Assembly: GCA_902765305.1 (NCBI GenBank)
Contig: CACWZI010000039.1
Coordinates: forward strand, 1 to 40,140
Source of the DNA: an uncultured Eubacteriales bacterium
GTDB lineage: Bacteria > Bacillota > Clostridia > Christensenellales > Aristaeellaceae
DNA length: 40,140 nucleotides
Reading direction: 5' to 3'
Shown: piece after piece, positions 1 to 6,711 of the stretch
Position numbering within the stretch: the first letter of the stretch is position 1
Layout of the letters: each line of letters opens with the position of its first letter
Position numbers and translations under genes: made by a program
Notes under the pieces: model-generated
Told to the model about the DNA's origin: nothing
The model's input: the letters and a program-made list of their open reading frames with translations, nothing else
Database searches by the model: none

Positions 1-348
1 TGGCCGATGCTCTATGACTTCGTCCGGCTCCCGGTCGATCTTCATGCCGCTCCCCTTGTGCCCCGGTTGACCGCCTGCCGACTTGCCGCTCTTGGTTCTC
101 AGGCTCTTGGGTGCTGGCTTGTTCAGACGCTCGCTCGACGGTGGCTTTGAACTGTTCCCACTGTTCTTCTTGTGGGTCAGTTCTTCGATTCGCGTCGTTA
201 GTGCTGCAATCTGCGCATCCTTCGCCGCGATGATCTCTTGTAGTTCTGTGAGTTGCTCGGTCTGTTGCTGGAGTTGCACACTCTGATATTGGAGCTGTTC
301 GGTCAGTTCTTTCATCTGCTGTAGCAGCTGATTGAACATCTTTTCCAT
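1..348 (-). CDS. IS66-family transposase (TnpC), N-terminal part
   Basis: This is the first 116 codons of a transposase that runs off the left edge of the window. The start ATG at 346-348 follows a GGAGGTG ribosome site. The product opens with a glutamine-rich coiled coil (about residues 1-50, heptads of Leu and Ile). It continues with the hallmark of IS66 TnpC proteins: an NSSKPPSS box near residue 60, then a KSGK..GGQPGHKGSG stretch and a PDEVIEHRP end that leads into the zinc-finger region. The DDE catalytic core lies outside the window. No tnpA or tnpB precedes it, because only about 107 bases separate the start from the probable element end, so this looks like the transposase-only branch of IS66. 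Whether the element is intact cannot be judged here. Confidence 0.9.
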   Translation of the reverse strand, partial: MEKMFNQLLQQMKELTEQLQYQSVQLQQQTEQLTELQEIIAAKDAQIAALTTRIEELTHKKNSGNSSKPPSSERLNKPAPKSLRTKSGKSAGGQPGHKGSGMKIDREPDEVIEHRP

Positions 349-455
349 GCCGAACACCTCCTCATAGCTCTTCTTGCTATGGTTTATTATTCGACATGAC
401 TACGTAATTTCCTTTTGGAATTTTACGTTAATTCGTGGAGGGACTGAACAGTTAC
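1..455 (-). mobile_element. IS66-type insertion sequence, one end
   Basis: The element includes the partial transposase and its upstream end. Read on the minus strand, the sequence ending at 455 begins GTAACTGTTCAGTCC, which resembles IS66 termini that open with GTAA. The other terminus and the target duplication are outside the window, so the exact boundary is an inference. Confidence 0.6.
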
Positions 456-461
456 CTTGGA

Positions 462-587
462 ATAAAATAGAGACAGATCAACAATCTGATCTGTCTCTTT
501 CCGAGTGCCCGGTCAAAGGCTCTCCTTACAGTGAAGGACCCTCCTTTTAAGGATTTGCTTGACCGATCAAAGTCAAGCCCTTCAGTA
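462..587 (-). ncRNA. Candidate structured small RNA or orphan leader
   Basis: A consensus promoter just upstream (594-622) and a strong intrinsic terminator (469-498) bracket about 125 bases with no convincing ORF. Read on the minus strand, the interval can fold into successive hairpins. One is a perfect 7-bp stem (557-563 with 572-578); another is a TCCTT/AAGGA stem near 522-537; a further short palindrome lies near 543-554; then comes the terminator. I do not recognise a known riboswitch or RNA family. It is either a free small RNA or the leader of a gene that the neighbouring IS66 copy has displaced. Confidence 0.5.
469..498 (-). terminator. Intrinsic terminator, 12-bp stem
   Basis: A perfect 12-bp inverted repeat (469-480 with 487-498) has a 6-base loop and, on the minus strand, is followed by ATTTTATT. 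It ends the putative small RNA and any read-through from the MazF-like gene. It also has a short T run on the plus side. Confidence 0.8.
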
Positions 588-593
588 GTAAGT

Positions 594-622
594 ATTATAT
601 GACAGATCGGGTTAAATGTCAA
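594..622 (-). promoter_or_regulatory. Sigma-A promoter, TTGACA-17-TATAAT
   Basis: The -35 hexamer TTGACA (617-622) and the -10 hexamer TATAAT (594-599) are both perfect, with 17 bases between them. It lies just behind the stop codon of the MazF-like gene and faces the structured interval 462-587. Confidence 0.85.
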
Positions 623-633
623 CTGCTTTTTTC

Positions 634-1257
634 TTACAGTTTCAACGCCTCAACAATGATTTCCCCAATTCCCTCAGTTGTCCCATGATCTGAAATACTT
701 TGAATCTTCATCAAAGCATCCCTCAATGCTTTGACTTTAATATCCTTATCATCGCCTCTTTTTATTGCCTTATCCAGCTTCTCCGTCTGATCTTTATAAT
801 ACGAATAGATGTCAAATACGCTGGCAATCCTCTCGTCCAATAACAAAATATCCTGTTTGGGCAGTTTCGCAATCATAGATTTCAGTCTCGCCTTGCTGAC
901 CGTTCTGAGATTTGCAAGATCAACATATCCTTCGAGATTCACAGATCCATTGGGGCCGTGCTGAGTAGTGATCGGGACAAGCAAAGGATTAACAACGCTA
1001 CGATTACCGGCATGAGTTATAGGCGCAACAATCGCAGTTCGCAGTTTTACTGTCCCTGCATTATTCTGTATAACAACACACGGATGAGTGCCACGTATCT
1101 CCGAACCAAGGTTATAGCCAAACTCACACCAATATACTTCACCACGACGCACAGAACATAACGGTTGTCCTTGCAGTTTCTTAGCTTTAATTGAAAGCTT
1201 CTTGTTCAGCCAGTCTAATTCAGCTTGTGTCTCTTTGAGATCAAGAATACTCGGCAT
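634..1257 (-). CDS. PemK/MazF-family toxin-like protein
   Basis: The 207-residue product carries a MazF/PemK endoribonuclease fold in its middle. RRGEVYWCEFGYNLGSEIRGTHPCVVIQNN is the family signature (about residues 36-65), and the LLVPITT and DLANLRTVSKARL stretches fit the later strands. Family members usually cleave mRNA. The protein is longer than a typical MazF (about 110 residues), with an N-terminal helical extension of about 35 residues and an 80-residue charged helical tail. The ATG at 1257 is preferred over upstream in-frame starts because GGAGG precedes it at normal spacing. No antitoxin is recognisable next to it; the small upstream ORF is the only candidate. Codon use is AT-rich compared with the genes beyond 3.3 kb. 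Confidence is high for the fold and lower for toxin function. Confidence 0.8.
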   Translation of the reverse strand: MPSILDLKETQAELDWLNKKLSIKAKKLQGQPLCSVRRGEVYWCEFGYNLGSEIRGTHPCVVIQNNAGTVKLRTAIVAPITHAGNRSVVNPLLVPITTQHGPNGSVNLEGYVDLANLRTVSKARLKSMIAKLPKQDILLLDERIASVFDIYSYYKDQTEKLDKAIKRGDDKDIKVKALRDALMKIQSISDHGTTEGIGEIIVEALKL

Positions 1258-1333
1258 TACTCTAAACCTCCACTCTTTTGTATATATGGAAAGTTGGACA
1301 TTCGTAACTGCTCCGGGAAACCGGGGCGGGTTT

Positions 1334-1552
1334 TTATTGTCTAAGATACCATGCCGGCCTACCTGACGTGCTTCGGCTGCCCTTCTCCGCAAAGCCGATA
1401 TTGTAGCCCTTGTTTTTCAGATCTTCGGCAATGCTCTCCGAGAAGAAATAGAGCCCACCGCCCTTGTGCGTCATGTCTATGTACTCGGCTCCCTCGTCCA
1501 TCAGATGCTTGACAATGGCGTCATGCACCAGCTTATCACTTCTGGCAATCAT
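1334..1552 (-). CDS. Small hypothetical protein, possibly a remnant
   Basis: A 72-residue product is read from an ATG at 1552 that has GAGG eight bases upstream. An in-frame GTG at 1588 is possible but has a poor ribosome site. The sequence is polar and helical at first, then has a THKGGGLYFFSESIAEDL stretch and a Ser/Thr/Gly-rich end. I do not recognise a family. It lies 76 bases upstream of the MazF-like gene and could be an unusual antitoxin or a fragment of a larger lost gene. The short length and lack of a recognised domain keep confidence modest. Confidence 0.45.
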   Translation of the reverse strand: MIARSDKLVHDAIVKHLMDEGAEYIDMTHKGGGLYFFSESIAEDLKNKGYNIGFAEKGSRSTSGRPAWYLRQ

Positions 1553-1603
1553 CTTCTGTGCCTCTTTCTGTTTGATAGCAAATAACACTCCAGGCTGATT
1601 TAT

Positions 1604-2203
1604 TTATATTATATCATCAGGTAATTTAATGAACTGTACTGTCATGTATAGTGTTTCGTGTATCAGTTCATAGTAGTAATTAACAGTTCTACCATTAGCA
1701 GCCATGTATTTTTTTCCTTCTGTGCCATCATCATATAGAGCTGTAATATTGTCTGCGTATAAGTTAATCATAGAATCCATGATATCTTGGGCGTATTGCA
1801 ACGATCTATGCTTATCGCTCTCAGATATGTAGGTCTTATTATACAGTTGCCCCTCTATTACAGCCGCAACAGCTATTTGTTTTAGCATAGCACTTTGATT
1901 ATTATATTCCATGCGGACAGAAATCTTACACAGATTATGATTAGACATATCTGAGATAATTCGCACATTATCTGCTTCTGTAATCAAGTATTTATCCGCT
2001 ACCTCCTTTATTTCGGATGAATAATGCCAACCAGCTTCTGGAAAACCCGTTGAAAGAAAAGTGCACATGCCTGATAGAGAATAACGGAAATCTGATACAT
2101 CAACGATGATATCCGATTCGGAACTCTCTGCCAAGCAAAAGGTTGAAATCAAAACTGATACAAGGAAAACTATGGCTAATAATCTCTTCATAGCATATTT
2201 CAT
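1604..2203 (-). CDS. Secreted protein of unknown function
   Basis: The 199-residue product begins with a clear Sec signal peptide: basic start, hydrophobic core (about residues 8-22), and a cleavage-like site after CLAES. The mature part is acidic and shows no recognised domain or repeat. It starts 6 bases after the stop of the XRE regulator gene, so the two are probably co-transcribed and translationally coupled. An alternative start four codons later is possible. Base composition is markedly AT-rich, like its neighbours, which suggests acquisition with the rest of the 0.6-2.7 kb segment. Function is unknown. Confidence 0.7.
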   Translation of the reverse strand: MKYAMKRLLAIVFLVSVLISTFCLAESSESDIIVDVSDFRYSLSGMCTFLSTGFPEAGWHYSSEIKEVADKYLITEADNVRIISDMSNHNLCKISVRMEYNNQSAMLKQIAVAAVIEGQLYNKTYISESDKHRSLQYAQDIMDSMINLYADNITALYDDGTEGKKYMAANGRTVNYYYELIHETLYMTVQFIKLPDDII

Positions 2204-2209
2204 CCTTTC

Positions 2210-2575
2210 CTATGCTCCATTAACCATTTCAGCCGGGTCGTCTTTTTTATATTTGCCTGATCGAACGAGATCATCTGCGTAATCAATCAGTTTTTCTTGA
2301 CCTTCAACGTTTAGTTGACGAATGAGTGAAAGTATATTGCGTTCATTCTTCGGCGGTACAATGGTTTCCCTCTCTCCTATTTCATCCTGATAGAGATAAT
2401 TCGCATCGCATTGAAGAATATCGAATATCTTATACATAATACTCGCTTTGGGAGAATTTGCATCTGTTTCGTAATTACCAATAGCGCCTTTGGAAACACC
2501 GAGGCGAGTAGCCAGTTCGATCTGAGTTATCCCTAACTCTTCCCGGCGCTCTTTAATTCTCGATCCTATGCTCAA
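2210..2575 (-). CDS. XRE-family transcriptional regulator
   Basis: A 121-residue DNA-binding protein. An N-terminal helix-turn-helix (about residues 3-58, with ITQIELATRLGVSKGAIGNYE as the recognition core) is followed by a short linker and a C-terminal helical region (LIRQLNVEGQEKLIDYADDLV). The latter is typical of small phage- or island-type repressors. I place the start at the TTG at 2573-2575 because GGAGG sits eight bases upstream; upstream in-frame ATG codons would place that ribosome site inside the gene. It overlaps the end of a 39-codon signal-peptide ORF in another frame and precedes the secreted-protein gene. A likely target is its own promoter at 2700-2729. Confidence 0.85.
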   Translation of the reverse strand: MSIGSRIKERREELGITQIELATRLGVSKGAIGNYETDANSPKASIMYKIFDILQCDANYLYQDEIGERETIVPPKNERNILSLIRQLNVEGQEKLIDYADDLVRSGKYKKDDPAEMVNGA

Positions 2576-2672
2576 AATCCACACCTCCATGCTCATCATT
2601 CTCCGCCCAAGCCGGGACGTATAAGCTCAGCAGCATCAGAAGTGCCGAAATCAGACCCAAACAACGCCTCAT
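2553..2672 (-). CDS. 39-residue signal-peptide mini-ORF
   Basis: A short ORF with a strong AGGAGG ribosome site eight bases before its ATG (2670-2672). The first 23 residues form a textbook signal peptide (two Arg, Leu-rich core, AWA cleavage site). Only about 16 acidic residues follow before the stop. The last 23 bases overlap the start of the XRE gene in a different frame. It is either the stump of a secreted protein gene truncated by a rearrangement, a small secreted peptide, or a leader whose translation couples to the regulator. It is the first ORF after the promoter at 2700-2729. Confidence 0.5.
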   Translation of the reverse strand: MRRCLGLISALLMLLSLYVPAWAENDEHGGVDFEHRIEN

Positions 2673-2699
2673 ACTAATCCCTCCTGATATCTTATTGAT

Positions 2700-2729
2700 A
2701 TTATAAACCTTTTCAGACATGACTGTCAA
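2700..2729 (-). promoter_or_regulatory. Promoter, TTGACA-18-TATAAT
   Basis: Perfect hexamers (-35 at 2724-2729, -10 at 2700-2705) with an 18-base spacer. It drives the mini-ORF, the XRE regulator and the secreted-protein gene. A short imperfect repeat (gacatgactgtca) around the -35 could be an operator. Confidence 0.8.
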
Positions 2730-2783
2730 TGAAATCAGCCCTTAATGATCTTTGAGGGCTTTTGGTATAGTTCTTACAAAGCT

Positions 2784-2814
2784 TTAGGGCACTTCGTTAC
2801 ACGAAGTGCCCTAA
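2784..2814 (-). terminator. Hairpin ending the tRNA operon
   Basis: A perfect 14-bp inverted repeat (2784-2797 with 2801-2814) starts seven bases beyond the 3' end of tRNA-Lys. The T tract on the minus side is weak (AGCTTTG), so it may be a processing or RNA-stability element as much as a terminator. Confidence 0.65.
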
Positions 2815-2821
2815 TTCTTCC

Positions 2822-2897
2822 TGGTACACCATCAGGGGCTCGAACCCTGGACACCCTGATTAAGAGTCAGGTGCTCTACCAACTGAGCTAATGGTGC
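2822..2897 (-). tRNA. tRNA-Lys(CTT)
   Basis: A 76-base cloverleaf with encoded CCA. The anticodon loop is CTCTTAA with anticodon CTT. The acceptor stem GCACCAT pairs with ATGGTGT with one G-U. It is the last gene of a five-tRNA transcript. Confidence 0.95.
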
Positions 2898-2900
2898 ATA

Positions 2901-2976
2901 TGGAGCGGTAGACGAGACTCGGACTCGCGACCTCCACCTTGGCAAGGTGGCGCTCTACCAACTGAGCTACTACCGC
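2901..2976 (-). tRNA. tRNA-Gly(GCC), copy 1
   Basis: A 76-base cloverleaf with encoded CCA and anticodon GCC in the loop TTGCCAA. It appears identical to the second tRNA-Gly(GCC) at 3084-3159, so this is a recent duplication or a gene-converted pair. Confidence 0.95.
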
Positions 2977-2991
2977 ATGCTAAACGGTGAG

Positions 2992-3065
2992 TGGAGCGGG
3001 TGATGGGAATCGAACCCACGTAGCCAGCTTGGAAGGCTGGAACTCTACCATTGAGTTACACCCGC
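2992..3065 (-). tRNA. tRNA-Gly(TCC)
   Basis: A 74-base cloverleaf with encoded CCA and anticodon TCC in the loop CTTCCAA. It lies between the two identical tRNA-Gly(GCC) copies. Confidence 0.95.
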
Positions 3066-3083
3066 ACGCTTCAATGGAAAGGC

Positions 3084-3159
3084 TGGAGCGGTAGACGAGA
3101 CTCGGACTCGCGACCTCCACCTTGGCAAGGTGGCGCTCTACCAACTGAGCTACTACCGC
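3084..3159 (-). tRNA. tRNA-Gly(GCC), copy 2
   Basis: Same sequence as the gene at 2901-2976, with anticodon GCC and encoded CCA. The repeated pair accounts for the only long direct repeat in this part of the window. Confidence 0.95.
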
Positions 3160-3171
3160 ATACCGATCAGG

Positions 3172-3253
3172 TGCGGGCGAAGGGACTTGAACCCATACGC
3201 CGTGTGGCACCAGAACCTAAATCTGGCGCGTCTGCCAATTCCGCCACGCCCGC
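3172..3253 (-). tRNA. tRNA-Leu(TAG)
   Basis: An 82-base class II tRNA with a long variable arm and anticodon TAG in the loop TTTAGGT. Unlike its neighbours it lacks an encoded CCA (the bases after the discriminator A read CCT), so CCA must be added after transcription. It is the first gene of the tRNA transcript, downstream of the promoter at 3317-3345. Confidence 0.93.
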
Positions 3254-3316
3254 AAGTCGGGGATGAACGCGCTGCCCGGATGACCGGGAAAGCAGCCGCG
3301 ACAGCCAACGGATGAT

Positions 3317-3345
3317 ATTATAGCGTCTGTGACATGATTTGTCAA
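3317..3345 (-). promoter_or_regulatory. Consensus promoter of the tRNA operon
   Basis: TTGACA (3340-3345), a 17-base spacer and TATAAT (3317-3322) are all consensus. The TGA stop codon of the upstream phospholipase-like gene (3342-3344) lies inside the -35 hexamer. The -10 is about 60 bases before tRNA-Leu, leaving a short 5' leader for RNase P removal. Confidence 0.92.
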
Positions 3346-3962
3346 GACCCCATTTTCATTAATTTCTGGTATGTTTCCTCGATCAGGGGGATGCTCTCGT
3401 CAATGAAGGCGTTGACATAGGCCTCGTCGATGAATTGAACCGGGGCGTGGCGGAGACATTCGCCCCGGTAGGCCTCCACCAGGTCCTTGCGCCACTGGTT
3501 GAACATATAGCCCTCCAGCATCGGATGGTCCTGCGGGGTTTTCGCATTTTCCAGAAGGGTAAGGATTTGCCGCAGGCGTGGGCGCGTGTCGTACAGCATA
3601 AAGTCCGTGACGAAGGTATCGTTGTAGTAGATGTCCGTATTCAGAAGGCCGTCCGGGCGCAGTATCCCCGGCAGCTTCTCCTTGTAGCGGGGCACCCACT
3701 GGCCGTCCGTGAGCACGTGCACGCCATACCCGATGTCAAAGGGTTCGGCATGATCCCGCCAATAGCGGATCACGTCGTCCGGATGGGGCGAAACCCAGTT
3801 GTTCAGGTGAACCTCGTTTTTATGGGATTTGTCGCTGCCGTCGCGTATGTGGATGGCGTCCGGTGAAATGGCCCCGTAATAGAATTCAGGGCTTTTCGCG
3901 TATTCGGGATGTTCGCGGGCCCAGAGGTCCGCAACCGCCAGGTGCACCATCGTCAATGCCAT
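3342..3962 (-). CDS. Zinc-dependent phospholipase C-like hydrolase
   Basis: The 206-residue protein matches the zinc-dependent phospholipase C/S1-P1-like fold used by many clostridial hydrolases annotated with this domain. It has a helical core with spaced His and Asp residues: MVHLAVADLW and YYGAISPDAIH at the start, HKNEVHLNNW and GYGVHVLTDGQW in the middle. The candidate zinc ligands are His7, Asp34, His37, the two His in the HKNEVH box and the His/Asp of GYGVHVLTD. There is no signal peptide, so it is probably cytosolic. Its substrate is unknown. The ATG at 3962 is chosen because GGAGAGG precedes it; a longer in-frame start exists. It diverges from metK and its stop overlaps the tRNA promoter. 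Confidence 0.75.
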   Translation of the reverse strand: MALTMVHLAVADLWAREHPEYAKSPEFYYGAISPDAIHIRDGSDKSHKNEVHLNNWVSPHPDDVIRYWRDHAEPFDIGYGVHVLTDGQWVPRYKEKLPGILRPDGLLNTDIYYNDTFVTDFMLYDTRPRLRQILTLLENAKTPQDHPMLEGYMFNQWRKDLVEAYRGECLRHAPVQFIDEAYVNAFIDESIPLIEETYQKLMKMGS

Positions 3963-4051
3963 GTTCCTCTCCCCTTCCGCTGCCGATGGTTCTATTTTAT
4001 CAATACCGGCGGATTTTGTCAAATCGTCGTATCTTCTCCGCTTTATAAGAC

Positions 4052-4080
4052 TTGACTCTTAATATGCCAATCGCTATAAT
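4052..4080 (+). promoter_or_regulatory. metK promoter, TTGACT-17-TATAAT
   Basis: -35 TTGACT at 4052-4057 and a perfect -10 TATAAT at 4075-4080. The predicted transcript start is near 4087, about 15 bases before the SAM riboswitch. No other gene lies in the 3963-4284 gap; it is filled by this promoter and the riboswitch. Confidence 0.9.
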
Positions 4081-4101
4081 AGCATTGACAACAGAAAAAG
4101 C

Positions 4102-4253
4102 CTTATCCAGAGTGGCGGAGGGACAGGCCCGATGATGCCCGGCAACCGGCAGGCGGCAGCGCGTGCGAGGTGCCAATTCCTGCGGCTGGTCATACAGCCG
4201 AAAGATGAGGCGAGATTGAACCCCTTCAACTCGCCGACAGGGCGGGTTTTTTG
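4102..4253 (+). promoter_or_regulatory. SAM-I (S-box) riboswitch
   Basis: The aptamer core is unmistakable: CTTATCCAGAGTGGCGGAGGG, then GGCCCGATGATGCCCGGCAACC, GGTGCCAATTCC and a closing AAAGATGAGG. The P1 stem pairs CTTATC (from 4102) with GATGAG (to about 4209). The expression platform follows: GGCGAG (4209-4214) can pair with CTCGCC (4230-4235) as an antiterminator, which competes with the terminator at 4229-4252. SAM binding should therefore favour termination and switch metK off. Confidence 0.97.
4229..4252 (+). terminator. Riboswitch-controlled terminator
   Basis: A 7-bp GC-rich stem (4229-4235 with 4241-4247) is followed by a run of six T. It is mutually exclusive with the antiterminator pairing described for the SAM-I riboswitch. 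Confidence 0.9.
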
Positions 4254-4284
4254 TTGATCTTTCCATGCAAAAGGAGAATGAGAC

Positions 4285-5433
4285 ATGAGGCATTTCTTCA
4301 CTTCTGAATCGGTCACCGAGGGACATCCCGACAAGGTATGCGACCAGATCTCCGACGCCGTACTGGACGCCATACTGGCCCAGGACCCGGACGCCCACGT
4401 GGCCTGCGAATGCGCCGCCACTACGGGCATGGTCCTGGTGATGGGCGAGATCAGCACCACGGCCTATGTGCCCATCGACCAGATCGCCCGGGACAAGATC
4501 GTGGAAATCGGCTATGACCGGGCCAAGTACGGCTTTGACGGCCGTTCCTGCGCGGTGCTGGTCAGCGTGGACGAGCAGTCCCCCGACATCGCCCAGGGCG
4601 TGGTGCGTGAGAACGCCGACCAGGGCGCCGGCGACCAGGGCATGATGTTCGGCTACGCCTGTGACGAGACCGGGGAATACATGCCCCTGGCCATCTCCCT
4701 GGCCCACAAGCTGACCCGGCGACTTGCCGAACTGCGCAAGAACGGCACGCTGACCTACCTCCGCCCCGACGGCAAGGCCCAGGTGACCGTCGAATACGAC
4801 GACGACAGGGCCCTGCGCGTGGATGCCGTGGTGATTTCCACCCAGCACGCGCCCGACGTCTTACAGGAACAGATTCGCCAGGACATGATCGAAAAGGTGA
4901 TCAAGCCCGTGGTGCCCGCCGGTCTCATCGACGGGGACACCAAATACTTCATCAATCCCACCGGCCGCTTCGTCATCGGCGGGCCCCAGGGCGATTCCGG
5001 CCTGACGGGCCGCAAGATCATCGTGGACACCTACGGCGGCTACGCCCATCACGGCGGCGGCGCGTTCTCCGGCAAGGACCCCAGCAAGGTGGACCGCAGC
5101 GCCGCTTATGCCATGCGCCACGTCGCCAAGAACCTGGTCGCCGCCGGCCTGGCCCGCAGGTGCGAGGTGGGCGTGGCCTACGCCATCGGCGTGGCAAAGC
5201 CCGTTTCTGTGTTCGTGGACAGCTACGGCACCGGCGCGACGAGCGACGACAGGCTCGCACAGATCGTCGAGAAGGAATTCGACCTGCGCCCCGCGTCCAT
5301 CATCCGCGATTTGGATTTGAAGCGGCCCATCTACGCACAGACGGCCAGCTACGGCCACTTTGGCCGGGACGACCTGGACCTGCCCTGGGAGAAGCTGGAC
5401 AAGGTAGAGGCGCTGAGGAAGTACGTCAAGTAA
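4285..5433 (+). CDS. metK: S-adenosylmethionine synthetase
   Basis: This enzyme makes SAM from methionine and ATP in the cytosol. The 382-residue product starts with [21 protein letters not shown], the family signature with the ATP/methionine-binding His and Asp. It contains the [14 protein letters not shown]-binding hexapeptide region (about residues 116-126) and the [19 protein letters not shown] phosphate-binding loop (about residues 255-273). Length is normal (380-400). AAGGAG precedes the ATG. It is a single-gene transcript between the SAM-I riboswitch and the terminator at 5445-5493. SAM supply ties it to metA downstream and to the methyl chemistry of the window. Confidence 0.98.
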   Translation: MRHFFTSESVTEGHPDKVCDQISDAVLDAILAQDPDAHVACECAATTGMVLVMGEISTTAYVPIDQIARDKIVEIGYDRAKYGFDGRSCAVLVSVDEQSPDIAQGVVRENADQGAGDQGMMFGYACDETGEYMPLAISLAHKLTRRLAELRKNGTLTYLRPDGKAQVTVEYDDDRALRVDAVVISTQHAPDVLQEQIRQDMIEKVIKPVVPAGLIDGDTKYFINPTGRFVIGGPQGDSGLTGRKIIVDTYGGYAHHGGGAFSGKDPSKVDRSAAYAMRHVAKNLVAAGLARRCEVGVAYAIGVAKPVSVFVDSYGTGATSDDRLAQIVEKEFDLRPASIIRDLDLKRPIYAQTASYGHFGRDDLDLPWEKLDKVEALRKYVK

Positions 5434-5444
5434 CAGAATAATCA

Positions 5445-5493
5445 ATCGCCGCCCCTGGAATAACCCGTTATTCCGGGGGGCGGCGATTTTTTT
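5445..5493 (+). terminator. metK terminator
   Basis: A long GC-rich hairpin (ATCGCCGCCCC paired with GGGGCGGCGAT, with an inner GGAATAAC/GTTATTCC stem) is followed by seven T. Confidence 0.95.
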
Positions 5494-5501
5494 GTCCAAA
5501 G

Positions 5502-5714
5502 CGGCCTCCGCGCCTGACCTGGTCTTTGACCCCACACTCGCCTGCTGGCTGGTTCGCTCCTAAGGACTCTGCCTCCCCACTACTGCAGCTCTCGGTTTTG
5601 TACCGGCAGGACTTACTTCTAAGCCGCACCGTGCTCACCGGGATTTTCCCGGCTTACGTGGATCGCTTCGCCTGCGACTGGCATCGACTTTCAACCACAG
5701 ACACGCGGAAGCCG
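5502..5714 (-). ncRNA. ~213-nt structured RNA, possibly raiA motif
   Basis: This is an independent RNA gene with no ORF of its own. A consensus promoter (5720-5748) points at it. Its two ends (5704-5714 and 5502-5512) can form an 11-bp closing stem that needs only one G-U pair. Inside lie a CCGGGA-AAA-TCCCGG hairpin, a TAAGCC/GGCTTA stem around it, a TGCC/GGCA stem later on, and a GGTC-AAA-GACC hairpin near the 3' end. Size, free-standing organisation and intricate folding fit the raiA-motif RNA of Firmicutes, but I cannot confirm the conserved positions from memory. No strong T tract follows, so the 3' end is set by the closing stem. No raiA or comFC gene is adjacent. Confidence is high for an RNA gene and low for the family. 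Confidence 0.7.
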
Positions 5715-5719
5715 AGTTC

Positions 5720-5748
5720 ATTATATCGGCTTTGGCGACCTGCGTCAA
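5720..5748 (-). promoter_or_regulatory. Promoter of the structured RNA, TTGACG-17-TATAAT
   Basis: -35 TTGACG at 5743-5748 and a perfect -10 TATAAT at 5720-5725. The TGA stop of metA (5745-5747) lies within the -35, the same arrangement as at the tRNA operon. Confidence 0.85.
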
Positions 5749-6665
5749 GCCTGGATTTCATTAAGGTCGTAGGGGGTATTCTGGTAGACGAAGTAATTGA
5801 GCCAGTTGGAATACAGCAGATTGGCGTGGGCGCGCCAGCTCATCCTCGGCGGCTGGGTATCGTCGTCGCCTGGATAGTAATTCTTCGGAACCTCGATGGG
5901 CAGGCCGGCGTTCTTGTCCCGCAGGTACTCCTTTTCCAGCGTGTCGGCATCGTACTCGGAGTGGCCCGTGATGAAGACCTGGCGGCCCTGGTCGGTGGCC
6001 ATGGCGTAGATGCCCGCCTCCTCGGAGGAGGCCAGGATCTTCAGCGCGCCCACGGCCTCCACGTCCCTGCGCAGGATCGTGGTATGGCGGGAATGGGGCA
6101 CCATGAACACGTCGTCAAAGCCCCTGAAGAGTATGCTGCTCTTGCGCTCCACGCGATGGGGAAACACGCCGAACAGCTTCTTTTCCAGCGGCAGCTTGGG
6201 GATGCCGTAGTGGTAGTACAGCCCCGCCTGGGCGCCCCAGCAGATGTGGAAGGTGCTGTGGACGTGGCTCTTGCTCCATGCCATGATCTGGCACAGCTCA
6301 TCCCAGTAATCCACCTGCTCAAAGGCCAGGTGTTCCACAGGCGCGCCGGTGATCACCATGCCGTCGTACTTGTTGTCCCGCACCTGGTCAAAGGTCTTGT
6401 AAAAGGCCAGCATGTGGTTCTGGGACACGTTTTTGGATTCATGGGACTTGACCTGCAGCAGCTCCAGCTCCACCTGGAGGGGCGTGTTGCCCAGCACGCG
6501 GGCCAGTTGCGTCTCGGTGGCCACCTTCGTGGGCATCAGGTTCAGCAGCAAGATGTGCAGCGGACGGATGTCCTGGCTGATGGCCCTGGACTCGGTGATG
6601 ACAAATATGTTTTCGCCCTCCAGCACGCTGGTGGCGGGCAGGCTGTTAGGAATCTTGATGGGCAC
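5745..6665 (-). CDS. metA: Homoserine O-acetyltransferase, MetA type
   Basis: This enzyme acylates homoserine, the committed step of methionine synthesis. With the GTG start at 6663-6665 (AGGAGG eight bases upstream) the 306-residue product begins [11 protein letters not shown] and keeps E. coli MetA numbering. The nucleophile Cys142 is in FHICWGAQA, and His235 and Glu237 are in ITGHSEYD. At position 111, which sets acyl-CoA choice, it has Glu (GAPVE) where the E. coli succinyltransferase has Gly, so acetyl-CoA is the expected donor. This is knowledge of the family applied to a visible residue. It has its own promoter (6712-6739) and no SAM riboswitch, although metK has one. Its stop codon overlaps the promoter of the downstream RNA gene. 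Confidence 0.95.
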   Translation of the reverse strand: MPIKIPNSLPATSVLEGENIFVITESRAISQDIRPLHILLLNLMPTKVATETQLARVLGNTPLQVELELLQVKSHESKNVSQNHMLAFYKTFDQVRDNKYDGMVITGAPVEHLAFEQVDYWDELCQIMAWSKSHVHSTFHICWGAQAGLYYHYGIPKLPLEKKLFGVFPHRVERKSSILFRGFDDVFMVPHSRHTTILRRDVEAVGALKILASSEEAGIYAMATDQGRQVFITGHSEYDADTLEKEYLRDKNAGLPIEVPKNYYPGDDDTQPPRMSWRAHANLLYSNWLNYFVYQNTPYDLNEIQA

Positions 6666-6711
6666 GGGTGCCACCTCCTGTCGCTTGTGAAAGCCACACT
6701 TTCAAAGTATC

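Noticed and set aside
2784-2897. Attachment site (att) at tRNA-Lys for an integrated island
   Set aside because: No integrase gene and no second copy of the tRNA 3' end are visible in the window; it is kept only as a possibility in the accessory-segment finding.
2901-3159. Direct repeat suggestive of a CRISPR-like or mobile repeat
   Set aside because: The repeat is the duplicated tRNA-Gly(GCC), with complete cloverleaves.
2980-3315. Short ORFs crossing the tRNA genes
   Set aside because: They are translations of tRNA sequence on either strand.
5434-5744. A cobalamin or other riboswitch in the gap after metK
   Set aside because: No downstream gene is in position to be controlled, and the closed-end stem fits a free RNA better. 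I could not match a cobalamin core.
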